Shown: in pieces, positions 1-6,767 of the stretch
Position numbering within the stretch: position 1 is the first letter of the stretch
How the letters are laid out: each line of letters begins with the position of its first letter
Assembly (NCBI GenBank): GCA_947385185.1
Contig: CANDJX010000070.1
Location: forward strand, 1 to 8,608
DNA: 8,608 bases
Source: an uncultured Clostridia bacterium
GTDB lineage: Bacteria > Bacillota > Clostridia > Christensenellales > Pumilibacteraceae
Direction of reading: 5' to 3'
Notes under the pieces: generated by a model
What the model was told of the DNA's origin: nothing
Seen by the model: the letters and a program-made list of their open reading frames with translations, nothing else
Databases searched by the model: none
Translations under genes and position numbers: made by a program

Positions 1-6
1 CGCCGC

Positions 7-117
7 TTATAAGCCGCGCAACAAGTCGGGGACACTTCCGATGTGTCCCCGAACCTCCGCAGCGGTCCAGTCGATCTCCGAAAGTGTAAACTTTCCGTTG
101 ACTTCGGGAACGGATAG
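7..117 (-). pseudogene. Possible 3' remnant of a protein gene, no start codon
   Basis: On the minus strand a stretch of 36 sense codons runs between an upstream in-frame stop (rc of 118-120) and a TAA stop (rc of 7-9). It reads roughly LSVPEVNGKFTLSEIDWTAA and then continues through the hairpin at 26-52 to end in LLRGL. Codon choice (GAG ATC GAC TGG ACC GCT GCG) resembles the real genes of the window, and the composition is protein-like. It has no ATG, GTG or TTG near its beginning and I do not recognise it. It may be the tail of a decayed gene with the hairpin inserted into it. A 36-codon open stretch can also arise by chance, so this is a weak call. Confidence 0.2.
26..52. repeat. Perfect 10-bp inverted repeat (REP-like hairpin)
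   Basis: TCGGGGACAC (26-35) and GTGTCCCCGA (43-52) are exact reverse complements separated by a 7-nt loop, TTCCGAT. No T-run follows on either strand, so it is not a standard intrinsic terminator. GC-rich stems with a GGGGACA/TGTCCCC core are, from general knowledge, common among REP-type elements mobilised by IS200-like (RAYT) transposases. No such transposase is visible here, so that link is inference. Confidence 0.6.
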
Positions 118-120
118 TTA

Positions 121-236
121 TAGCTACTTTATTTATACTTTATGATATTTGCTTCTACTCTATCTATTACTCCATGTTGCTTACTTCTACTCTATGTTAC
201 TTGCTTCTGCGCGATTTATATGCGTTGCCGCCCCCG
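121..236. repeat. Low-complexity TACT/CTTCTACTCTAT repeat tract
   Basis: A pyrimidine-rich stretch built from loosely repeated words. The 12-mer CTTCTACTCTAT occurs exactly at 152-163 and 184-195, 32 bases apart, with degenerate variants (ATGTTGCTTACTTC, ATGTTACTTGCTTC) around it. Open frames here are by-products of the repeats. I see no gene or promoter in it. It abuts the 37-bp repeat array. Confidence 0.55.
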
Positions 237-390
237 CTGTCATTTCGACCAAGCGCGAGAAATCGTACTACCCCTGTCATTTCGACCAAGCGCGAGAAAT
301 TGCCTCACCCCTGTCATTTCGACCAAGCGCGAGAAATCGTACTACCCCTGTCATTTCGACCAAGCGGCGATAGCCGCGCGCGGAGAAATC
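237..390 (+). repeat. Array of four 37-bp direct repeats
   Basis: Copies of a unit beginning CTGTCATTTCGACCAAGCG start at 237, 274, 311 and 348, an exact 37-base period. Each of the first three has a 28-base conserved part ending GCGAGAAAT(C/T) and a 9-base linker (GTACTACCC, GCCTCACCC, GTACTACCC). The fourth has extra bases that add a small hairpin, GCGGC-GATA-GCCGC (364-377), before GGAGAAATC. The word GGAGAAATCTT is then duplicated (382-392 and 395-405). The TGTCATTTCGACC...GAGAAATC core resembles a dispersed palindromic repeat seen in many bacterial genomes (my recollection). The linkers are too short for CRISPR spacers. Confidence 0.9.
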
Positions 391-457
391 TTTTGGAGAA
401 ATCTTAATTAGATCTCTCCGCTACGCACCTTACGGTGCTCCGGTCGAGATGACAGGG
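348..457. repeat. Palindromic core joining the two opposed repeat arrays
   Basis: The last left-hand unit (CTGTCATTTCGACC at 348-361, GGAGAAATC at 382-390) faces an inverted copy (GATCTCTCC at 411-419, GGTCGAGATGACAG at 442-455). The inner arms GGAGAAATCTT and AGATCTCTCC flank TAATT, and each half contains its own side hairpin: GCGGC-GATA-GCCGC at 364-377 and GCACC-TTAC-GGTGC at 425-438. The whole could extrude as a cruciform or fold as a long RNA hairpin. The right half looks like the full-length form of the dispersed element, with the array copies being shortened iterations. Confidence 0.7.
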
Positions 458-572
458 AAGGTACGCATACGCTCCGGTCGAGATGACAGGGAAGGTACGC
501 ATACGCTTCGGTCGAGATGACAAGAAAGGCGCATATACGCTTCGGTCGAGATGACAGGGAAGGGACACTTAT
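437..572 (-). repeat. Array of four 34-bp direct repeats, inverted relative to the left array
   Basis: Units beginning GCTCCGGTCGAGATGACA or GCTTCGGTCGAGATGACA start at 437, 471, 505 and 539, an exact 34-base period. The first two are almost identical (linker GGGAAGGTACGCATAC). The third has drifted (AAGAAAGGCGCATATAC), and the fourth ends in GGGAAGGGACACTTAT. The conserved 14-mer GGTCGAGATGACAG is the reverse complement of the left-array core with one change. Minus-strand open frames across it are repeat artefacts. Confidence 0.9.
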
Positions 573-647
573 GATCTATAGTCCTTATAAGGAATTCTTC
601 CGGGTTTCCGCTTTTATTAAAAAACAATATGATTAAAACAGTGTTTT

Positions 648-671
648 ATTAAAAGAAAAATTCCTTTTAAT
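648..671. repeat. 8-bp AT-rich inverted repeat
   Basis: ATTAAAAG (648-655) and CTTTTAAT (664-671) are exact reverse complements with an 8-nt loop. Just upstream AAAAC (635-639) and GTTTT (643-647) form a second, smaller one. Such palindromes are easily found in AT-rich DNA, so function is uncertain. Confidence 0.35.
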
Positions 672-692
672 CACCTTGATTTTATTGAAAAT

Positions 693-717
693 ATATGACC
701 CCGTATGCGGTACAATG
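693..717 (+). repeat. Duplicated 25-bp motif, copy 1
   Basis: The block starts ATATGACCCCGT and ends ACAATG. It matches copy 2 at 950-974 at 20 of 25 positions without gaps. The differences fall in the middle, where both copies keep a three-pair stem: CCG-TATG-CGG here, CCG-TGTTT-CGG in copy 2. A third partial match, CCCCGTGTGC, lies at 731-740. Role unknown; it could be a protein-binding site or an RNA element. No clear promoter precedes this copy. Confidence 0.6.
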
Positions 718-718
718 A

Positions 719-757
719 CGTAATTTTTGCCCCCGTGTGCATAAATTACGCTTTTTT
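719..757 (+). terminator. Terminator-like hairpin with T-run
   Basis: CGTAATTT (719-726) pairs exactly with AAATTACG (743-750). TGC/GCA continues the stem inward after one T-T mismatch, around the loop CCCCGTGT (731-738). The sequence CTTTTTT follows at once (751-757). It would act on + strand transcripts and could isolate the operon promoter from upstream reading. The stem is AT-rich, so strength is doubtful. Confidence 0.45.
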
Positions 758-789
758 ATATATAATGTAAGTGATATATGTGTCGAAAT

Positions 790-808
790 CATGTATTTTA
801 GCTACATG
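790..808. promoter_or_regulatory. Palindrome upstream of operon promoter, possible operator
   Basis: CATGTA (790-795) and TACATG (803-808) form a perfect inverted repeat with a 7-base centre, TTTTAGC, about 65 bases upstream of the operon -35 box. The size and half-site spacing fit a dimeric regulator site, but I cannot name a regulator and chance is possible. Confidence 0.3.
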
Positions 809-873
809 GTGTGGAAAAAATATTAAATTTTCAATGTTTTTGTATTATTTTGCAATATTAAAGGCGAATTTAC

Positions 874-903
874 TTGATTTTTTCCGGGGGGGGGTGCTAT
901 AAT
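874..903 (+). promoter_or_regulatory. Operon promoter with a G9 tract in its spacer
   Basis: The -35 box is TTGATT (874-879) and the -10 box is TATAAT (898-903), with an extended -10 TG at 895-896. The spacer is 18 bases and contains nine consecutive G's (886-894). Transcription should begin near 910. This is the only good promoter between the repeat cluster and the large surface-protein gene. A homopolymer in the spacer can change length by slipped-strand mispairing and thereby change promoter strength, as known for Neisseria porA. One G fewer would give the optimal 17-base spacing. Confidence 0.75.
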
Positions 904-910
904 GAAAAAA

Positions 911-951
911 ATTCCGAAAATACATTTTTTGTAAAAATTATTTTTCGGAAT
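911..951 (+). promoter_or_regulatory. 5' leader hairpin at the start of the operon transcript
   Basis: ATTCCGAAAA (911-920) and TTTTCGGAAT (942-951) are exact reverse complements. The loop holds a small inner hairpin, TACA (921-924) with TGTA (930-933). It begins at or within a base or two of the predicted transcription start and has no T-run after it, so it is not a terminator. A 5'-terminal hairpin could protect the mRNA or take part in regulation; this is inference. Confidence 0.6.
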
Positions 952-974
952 ATGACCCCGTGTTTCGGACAATG
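950..974 (+). repeat. Duplicated 25-bp motif, copy 2 (in the leader)
   Basis: Same start (ATATGACCCCGT) and end (ACAATG) as copy 1 at 693-717, 257 bases upstream, with the middle changed but a CCG/CGG stem kept. It overlaps the end of the leader hairpin by two bases and lies about 90 bases before the chosen start codon of the surface-protein gene. Confidence 0.6.
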
Positions 975-991
975 GTAAACGCACCTTTGAT

Positions 992-1013
992 TTTGCCATA
1001 TATTTGCCATATA
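992..1013 (+). repeat. Perfect 11-bp tandem repeat in the leader
   Basis: TTTGCCATATA occurs twice back to back (992-1002 and 1003-1013). It lies in the untranslated leader, about 50 bases before the start codon. Copy-number change would alter leader length or structure. Because 11 is not a multiple of three, it also argues against translation starting upstream of it. Confidence 0.8.
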
Positions 1014-1046
1014 GATATTTTACATACGAACGTCGGGCAGATTACG

Positions 1047-1053
1047 AAAGGAG
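1047..1053 (+). promoter_or_regulatory. Ribosome binding site deciding the start of the surface-protein gene
   Basis: AAAGGAG (1047-1053) is the only good Shine-Dalgarno sequence near the beginning of the long frame. ATG at 1056 is only 2 bases away, too close. ATG at 1065 is 11 bases away, slightly long but usable, and places a clean signal sequence at the N-terminus. I therefore choose 1065. The GTG at 960 that opens the frame has no ribosome site. Confidence 0.65.
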
Positions 1054-1064
1054 AGATGAGCAAT

Positions 1065-4000
1065 ATGGTCAATCGTAAAGTGTATTTGTTTTTATTAACG
1101 ATCGCGCTTGCCGCGTTCGCTTGTATTGCCGCATACTTAGGTTTTTTATTACCGCGTGTCGATGAAACGGCTACGGCTGTGGAAAACTACACCGTTGTCG
1201 AACCGGGCGGATATTACGATTCGACCAAATTTCTCGTTATAGACGACGACGGAAACTGGACGGGCGTAAAACTGACAGACGGAGACGGACGCAGCTGGCC
1301 CGAAAGCGACGTACATCTTATACTTCCTACTAACGTAAAGAGAATAGCGTCGGCAAGCGATCCGGTAAATGCGATTAAAGTTCGGCGCAATATCAGGAAA
1401 ATCTCGTTTGCCGACGAAACGAAAAGTCTTTTTACCGAAGTTGCCGCAAGTACGAACGGGAGTTCTTTATTCTCTGTCGGATTAAACAGCATAATTTTTC
1501 CGTCGAACGGTAAGCATCAGACGATAGGAGCTTACTCGTTTTATAATACGTGTACGGATATTAACTCGGCGGACGGTTTGCAGCATATAGAATTTCGCAC
1601 GAAAAACGGAGTTACCATAGGCGAGCGCGCTTTTGCGCTTTGTTACGGTTTGCGTTCGGTGGATTCTTATACCGGAAGCGACACTTCTGCCGCAGCCGCC
1701 GACAAGTCGTCGATAGGAAATTACGCATTCAGCGAGGACAATCAGCTCTACCGCGCGGTATTTCCGTCCAACCTTACGAGCATAGGCGCGTATGCGTTCA
1801 GTCATTCGGGCGGTCAAAGAAGCCCTGCGATGTTGTCCGATTTCGTGATCGGCGATAAAGTGAGTTCTATCGGCGCGCGTGCTTTTTACGGTATGGGACT
1901 GGTTCGTTTCACCATTCCGTCAGCGCTTGCGCCGGGCAAGGTCGGCGACAATTGTTTCGAAGGTTGTACGAGAATCGCCGAAATAGAAAACCATTCGAGC
2001 AGTTGGACTTTGGATCAGATCAAAAATCAATTCTCTTCCGCCATGAATATCTACGGAGTAAATACGGGAAACAGCACTTCTCAATTGATCAGAAGCTTCG
2101 ACGGTCTGATCTTCTGTAAAAACACTTTGGGGAAATCGGATAGACTGAATGCAAGAGTAAATTATCAAACCGACAGATGGTATCTTGTCGGGTATTCGGA
2201 TATTTACGAGCATTGGTATAAAAAGAATGCGTTGCTTTTGAAACTGCCCGACGGCATCGGCAGCGATACGCCTCGTTGGAAAGTAAAATTTTCCGGAGAA
2301 TATTATACGGATACGGCGTTCCCCGGCGTGGAATACGATTATCTTGACGTAAACGGCGAGCCGGTAAAAAACAATTCGGTTTCCGTAACGGAATACGATA
2401 TCGGTAAAAATGCGTTTAACAGTCTTTGGATGCCGTATATAGAGATATCGGACGCGGTGGTGAATATCGGAGACAGCGCGTTCCATTATTCGCACGTATC
2501 GAGCGTAGTTTTGGGCGAAAACGTAAAAACGATAGGCTCTACGACTTTTCACTGCATAGGAAGCAGTATGGAAAGCGGACCTAACTCGTTGACCGTGTTT
2601 ATGCCTTCGAATACCGATATTCAGTATGGCACAAATGCATTTAACGTGTCATCCGGATTTCCCGCGCGGTTCATTTATAAAAATAAAAACGATTACGATT
2701 CAAACGCGGGCAAGCGTCCGACAACCAATGCGTCGAACTGCACGTATACTTATTTCATGTACGTGAATTACCGTGTAGCAGACAACGGCAAGTTGCTTAA
2801 TGATTGGATACAACATAAGAAAGTGCACGGATTCGGTTATAATTCCTCGTTCGACGATTTTAACGTTTTCACACCGAGTTCTTCCGCTTCGGGCGCTTTG
2901 CCGAGCATAAACGATTTCATGGGAGTGGGGAATCTTTATTCTTCCACCGTTTGGTATACCGCAAGCGGCGAAAACAAATTTGCGACAAAAAGAACGTTTA
3001 CGGACGTAAACAATCTGCTTACCGCGAACAACGATTTGTCTCAAATCGATTTATACGCAAATAAAGTCGACGTTCCGGTGCTTAAAAATATCGAGCGACC
3101 TTACGACGGGACCACGCATACTATAAAAGAAATCACCGGACTTGCCGAAGCGACGGAAGGCGCTCCGTACGACGTGACTATGACGTTTGAAAATCATGAG
3201 GGGACGGCGTCGGAAAAACAGGGTATAAACGACGCGGGCGTTTATACGATAAGCGTCGCGCTCAATCCCGCATGGGGCGTCTGGTCGGGCAATACGACGC
3301 AGACCATGACGGTAACCGTCACTAAAGCCGAAATCAATCTTCGCGACCCCGGAAGTCTCAGCTGGGAAGCGAGCGACGGCAGCGGCGTTCCCGTGTCGAT
3401 GCAAACCGGTAATTTGTATATAAAAGACGCGTTCAACGTTTCGTTGCAGGAAATTTCCGGCGTAACGCCCCGCCGCGTGGTGGAGTCTTACGTCCGTTAC
3501 CGCGATAACAGAGAAATATCCGTAGAACTTCGCACCGACAGTCGGTTCGATATATCTTACACTGTCGACAGCTCCGGTTCGACGGTAGGCGAATACCGCA
3601 CGACTGCGACTCTTACGCCCGATGCGAATTATAAGTTTGTTACGACGGGCGAACTCGACGGCGCGTACGGCGTATCCGTTTCGGTCAACGCAAGCGGCGT
3701 GGCTACGGTAAACAAAATGTGGTATATAGTGACCGTCGGCAACTGGGTGGTCGAGGACGGCGACGCGGATCCAGACGACAATACGCCCGAATTCGTTCTT
3801 GCCGACCACAACGGTTGGACGTACGGCGACGACTCGGTAGTATTCAGCCATCCGCCCGTATTGCGTTACGGCTCGAGAACGGAGATAACGTTTACGTTGC
3901 TTCGTAACGGCTCGGTAGTCGGCGACGCCGACGGGCTTAAAGTATGGAACGACGAAAACGGAACGAAAAGCAATTTCGAGGACTATTTCAATTCCTCCAT

Positions 4001-5855
4001 GCCGGCGGGCGAATATACGCTTACGATAAACGTCCCGTCGCTCACCGTGGATGACGCGACATATCCCGCAATCGAGCGCGTGTACCGTTTTACCGTATCG
4101 CCGCGCGCATTCACCGACGCCGAGCGTGAAACCGTGACGGCGGCGTTGCGCGGAAACACTTTCGAATATCTCTACGACGGTCGGGTTCATCTCTGGGAGG
4201 GCGGTAACGCCGCGCTCGTCGACGGTAATTCCGCAGTCCGTACCGATACGTTTGCCGCGCTCGAGTCGCTCCTCGGAAAACGCGACGACGGAACGCAGTG
4301 GCAGACCGAAAGAAAGGGCGTATGGGCAGACTCGGCGTACGACGAACTGTACGGCAACGCGCGTCTGACGTACAATCTGTATCGCATGCAGAATAACGAT
4401 TACGTGACCGAAAGCTATTTCGACAATACGGGCAATACTTTGCTTAAGGACGTCAACGTTTATAAAGTTTACTATCAGTTTACGGCTTCGTCGTATTCTC
4501 CCATGGTAAACGTCACGACGGACGAACGCCGCGACAGCAGTTTCAGCGTCGTCATATATCGTTTGCTCGATATTCCCGACTATGACGCGGAACTCGGCTA
4601 TACGGGTATGCGTCGCACGCCTTATCTGTCGAGCAACGAAAATTATGCGGTCGAGTGGACCGAAACGGGAGAAGACGCTTACGTCCACGCGAGAAGGGAA
4701 GTAAACGGCAAAAAGGAGACTATCCGTCATCGGATAATCCTGCGCTCGTACGACGGCAATCTTTATCGTTGGAATACGGCGGATATCGCCGCCGGCGGCA
4801 ATGTGTATATAGATCCCGACGACCCGGCGAAACTTGTTCTTACTTTTACCATAACTCCCGCTATAAACCGTTGGTCTACGGCTCCCCGCATAATCGAATG
4901 GAACTGGGGATCGTTCAATGCGAGTATAAATCGTATCGTAGCGACGCCGTATTACGGCGCGACCGACGTAACGTTCGCGATATATCCGTATACGGGCGAC
5001 GCGGATAATTACGTATACGGCAACGCCGTCGAATTCGTAAACGACGCAGGCGATACGGTCGCCGAATTTTCGCTGACGTCCGACGGCGAATTGCCCGATT
5101 GGGTAGTCGACGTATTGACCGATCTTGACGCAGGCGGTTACGAGCTACGCGCGTCCGTCCCCGAGAGCGCCGATTATACCGGACTCGCCGGCAACGACAG
5201 ACCGTTCAAGTTCGACGTGCTCAGAGCGCATAACGTGTGGGAAAACGCGCCCGCCGTGTCGGGCTGGATATTCGGTTCGTTTACAAACGAAATGTTCGCA
5301 GGCGGTAGCACGACATACGGCGATCTGTTATATACGGTCAGCGACGCGAACGGAAACAGCATGACCGATTATACGGCGTTGACTTATCAGGCAATGCTCG
5401 GTAAGATCGGCGATCTGCCCGTCGGTGATTATACTTTGACCGTATATACCGCGGACTCGGAAAACGCCGACTATATGCCGGTGTCGGCTAATTTCCGGTT
5501 TACCGTAGCTCCGTTCTCCAACAAGTGGATCGATATTCCGGTAATCGAGGGTTGGTCCACGGAATACGAACCGAACGATCCCACCGGTTCGGTAATGTAC
5601 GGAGAGATCGTATATACCTACCGCACCGTAGACGGAACGCCTCTTAAAGGCAAACCGACCGAAGAAGGCACATACGTTTTGTGCGCGACGGTCGAACTCG
5701 AGGGGTACGAAACGCTGTACGCCGAATACGAGTTCACCGTAACACCCGCATTCGATACAACGTTTCTTATTGCAAATCTTATACTTGCGTTTGTCGTATG
5801 CGTTTTTGCCGTAATTGATATTGTATTCGCCATAAGGAGGAACAAAGAATGTTAA
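1065..5855 (+). CDS. Membrane-anchored BspA-like leucine-rich-repeat surface protein with Ig-like modules
   Basis: The product has 1596 residues. Residues 1-30 form a signal sequence or anchor (MVNRK, then a hydrophobic run), with a possible cleavage site after TATA (about 38). Residues 136-305 and 440-525 carry BspA/LRR_5-type repeats of the form xIGxxAF: I154, I185, I217, I240, I269, I446, I468 and I490. At about 662-760 there is an MBG/Ig-like module with its PYDG start (679-682) and GVY core. Further Ig-like stretches fill the middle. Near the C-terminus the motif N-x-W-x3-P-x4-W occurs three times (W1270, W1392, W1488), each opening a beta-rich unit. A transmembrane helix (about 1567-1590) and a short basic tail, IRRNKEC, end the protein; there is no LPXTG. 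BspA-like proteins are surface adhesins or binding proteins, so an outward-facing adhesive or sensory role is inferred. It is the first gene of an operon and its 3' end contains the ribosome site of the next gene. Confidence 0.85.
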   Translation: MVNRKVYLFLLTIALAAFACIAAYLGFLLPRVDETATAVENYTVVEPGGYYDSTKFLVIDDDGNWTGVKLTDGDGRSWPESDVHLILPTNVKRIASASDPVNAIKVRRNIRKISFADETKSLFTEVAASTNGSSLFSVGLNSIIFPSNGKHQTIGAYSFYNTCTDINSADGLQHIEFRTKNGVTIGERAFALCYGLRSVDSYTGSDTSAAAADKSSIGNYAFSEDNQLYRAVFPSNLTSIGAYAFSHSGGQRSPAMLSDFVIGDKVSSIGARAFYGMGLVRFTIPSALAPGKVGDNCFEGCTRIAEIENHSSSWTLDQIKNQFSSAMNIYGVNTGNSTSQLIRSFDGLIFCKNTLGKSDRLNARVNYQTDRWYLVGYSDIYEHWYKKNALLLKLPDGIGSDTPRWKVKFSGEYYTDTAFPGVEYDYLDVNGEPVKNNSVSVTEYDIGKNAFNSLWMPYIEISDAVVNIGDSAFHYSHVSSVVLGENVKTIGSTTFHCIGSSMESGPNSLTVFMPSNTDIQYGTNAFNVSSGFPARFIYKNKNDYDSNAGKRPTTNASNCTYTYFMYVNYRVADNGKLLNDWIQHKKVHGFGYNSSFDDFNVFTPSSSASGALPSINDFMGVGNLYSSTVWYTASGENKFATKRTFTDVNNLLTANNDLSQIDLYANKVDVPVLKNIERPYDGTTHTIKEITGLAEATEGAPYDVTMTFENHEGTASEKQGINDAGVYTISVALNPAWGVWSGNTTQTMTVTVTKAEINLRDPGSLSWEASDGSGVPVSMQTGNLYIKDAFNVSLQEISGVTPRRVVESYVRYRDNREISVELRTDSRFDISYTVDSSGSTVGEYRTTATLTPDANYKFVTTGELDGAYGVSVSVNASGVATVNKMWYIVTVGNWVVEDGDADPDDNTPEFVLADHNGWTYGDDSVVFSHPPVLRYGSRTEITFTLLRNGSVVGDADGLKVWNDENGTKSNFEDYFNSSMPAGEYTLTINVPSLTVDDATYPAIERVYRFTVSPRAFTDAERETVTAALRGNTFEYLYDGRVHLWEGGNAALVDGNSAVRTDTFAALESLLGKRDDGTQWQTERKGVWADSAYDELYGNARLTYNLYRMQNNDYVTESYFDNTGNTLLKDVNVYKVYYQFTASSYSPMVNVTTDERRDSSFSVVIYRLLDIPDYDAELGYTGMRRTPYLSSNENYAVEWTETGEDAYVHARREVNGKKETIRHRIILRSYDGNLYRWNTADIAAGGNVYIDPDDPAKLVLTFTITPAINRWSTAPRIIEWNWGSFNASINRIVATPYYGATDVTFAIYPYTGDADNYVYGNAVEFVNDAGDTVAEFSLTSDGELPDWVVDVLTDLDAGGYELRASVPESADYTGLAGNDRPFKFDVLRAHNVWENAPAVSGWIFGSFTNEMFAGGSTTYGDLLYTVSDANGNSMTDYTALTYQAMLGKIGDLPVGDYTLTVYTADSENADYMPVSANFRFTVAPFSNKWIDIPVIEGWSTEYEPNDPTGSVMYGEIVYTYRTVDGTPLKGKPTEEGTYVLCATVELEGYETLYAEYEFTVTPAFDTTFLIANLILAFVVCVFAVIDIVFAIRRNKEC

Positions 5856-6751
5856 ACTTATTGTCAGCCGTAGATTTGTCGAATAAGACGTTGCAACTTA
5901 TTTTGCTTATCGTTCTTATCGTAATGATCGTACTGCTCGCCGTGCTCGGCATCGTGTTCATTGTCGCGCTCAGGAAACGCGCGCCCGTAATTAAAGTAGT
6001 GATGGCGCCTCCCGCGGCAAACGACAGTCAGCCTGAGCCTGAAGCCGAGAAACCCGCAGAGGAACAGGCGGCTACGGAAACGGAAGAACGCCCGACCGAA
6101 GAATCCTCTCCCGAGCTCGAACCCGAGCCCGAAGACGAGGATGCGAAAGAATCCGACGACGACGTGGAATATGTTACCGAGGGCAAGGACAGCGTGCGTT
6201 ACGATCGTAGTTTTACCGCGAAACTCATTCAGCTCAAAGACGAATCGAAGGAGTGGTACGGTCAGATAAAAAATACGCTGCTGTCGTATCAGAGAGTGAA
6301 AGAGCGCACGAGCTGGAAACGCGAAACGTTCCGTATCGGACGCTCGGCGGTCGCCCGTATTATCATTCGCGGCAAAACGCTTTGTCTGCTTCTTGCCGTC
6401 GAGCCCGCAGGCTTTGCAGGTACGAAGTATGCGATCGAGGATGTTTCGGCGACGGCGTCCACGGCGGACACTCCTTCGCTCTATCGCATAAAGGGCGCAC
6501 GCCGCGCGAAGTACGCGAAAGAACTCATAGAAGCAGTCATGAAAGAGCTTGCCGTATATAAGGATCCGAATTTCGAAGCCAAAGATTATTATATGCCTTA
6601 CGAAGGCACCATGGGACTTATGGAAAAGGGACTCGTCAGGCGCATAGTCACCAATTCGACGCGCACGTTCGAGATCCGCGAAGTCGAGGATTCTGCGGCG
6701 ACCGTCGCCGAAACCGAAACGGCGTCTGCCGACGGCGAAACGAATTCCTGA
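5849..6751 (+). CDS. Single-pass membrane protein with acidic linker and unnamed conserved cytoplasmic domain
   Basis: The product has 300 residues. The ATG overlaps the stop of the upstream gene (ATGTTAA, 7 bases), and AAGGAGG at 5834-5840 sits 8 bases before it inside that gene, so translation is probably coupled. Residues 15-41 are one very hydrophobic helix followed by LRKR, which predicts N-terminus outside and C-terminus inside. Residues 54-112 are a Pro/Glu-rich acidic linker. Residues 115-236 form a folded domain containing SWKRETFRIGR (155-165), IRGKTLCLLLAVEP (173-186) and DTPSLYRIKGARRAKYAKEL (207-226). It is followed by a DYYMPYEGTMGLMEKGLVR segment (246-264) and a disordered acidic tail. 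I recall similar unnamed domains in clostridial and mollicute hypothetical proteins, but I cannot name the family or assign an activity. The context suggests a cytoplasmic partner of the surface protein. Confidence 0.85.
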   Translation: MLNLLSAVDLSNKTLQLILLIVLIVMIVLLAVLGIVFIVALRKRAPVIKVVMAPPAANDSQPEPEAEKPAEEQAATETEERPTEESSPELEPEPEDEDAKESDDDVEYVTEGKDSVRYDRSFTAKLIQLKDESKEWYGQIKNTLLSYQRVKERTSWKRETFRIGRSAVARIIIRGKTLCLLLAVEPAGFAGTKYAIEDVSATASTADTPSLYRIKGARRAKYAKELIEAVMKELAVYKDPNFEAKDYYMPYEGTMGLMEKGLVRRIVTNSTRTFEIREVEDSAATVAETETASADGETNS

Positions 6752-6767
6752 CGGAAGGGAGAACAGT

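Larger units (their letters stand above)
573..873. other. AT-rich intergenic region without a gene
   Basis: No coding sequence is apparent on either strand. The stretch holds small inverted repeats, listed separately where convincing, the first copy of a duplicated 25-bp motif (693-717), a terminator-like hairpin (719-757), and a TATAAT at 761-766 for which I find no good -35 box at normal spacing. The 9-mer AATATTAAA occurs twice before the operon promoter. It reads as a regulatory region upstream of the operon. Confidence 0.6.

Noticed and set aside
142..411. Open frames on + strand reading VISTKREK-type repeats
   Set aside because: The 37-bp repeat is open in all three frames, so the peptides are translations of repeat DNA without ribosome sites.
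237..572. CRISPR array
   Set aside because: Linkers are 9 bases or near-identical between copies, the orientation flips in the middle, and no cas genes are present.
430..627. Minus-strand 65-codon frame
   Set aside because: It is only the translation of the 34-bp repeat array.
960..1064. Upstream GTG start for the surface protein, 35 residues longer
   Set aside because: No ribosome site, the start lies inside the duplicated motif, the extension crosses an 11-bp tandem repeat, and it would bury the signal sequence.
1113..1124. Lipoprotein cleavage site AFAC in the signal region
   Set aside because: Phe at position -2 does not fit a lipobox, and hydrophobic sequence continues beyond the Cys.
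3051..4730. 559-codon minus-strand frame and other long antisense frames (for example 5864-6928 and 7083-8027)
   Set aside because: They are antisense shadows of well-supported genes. They lack recognisable domains and are Arg/Val/Ile-rich from reversed GAC/GCG/TAC codons.
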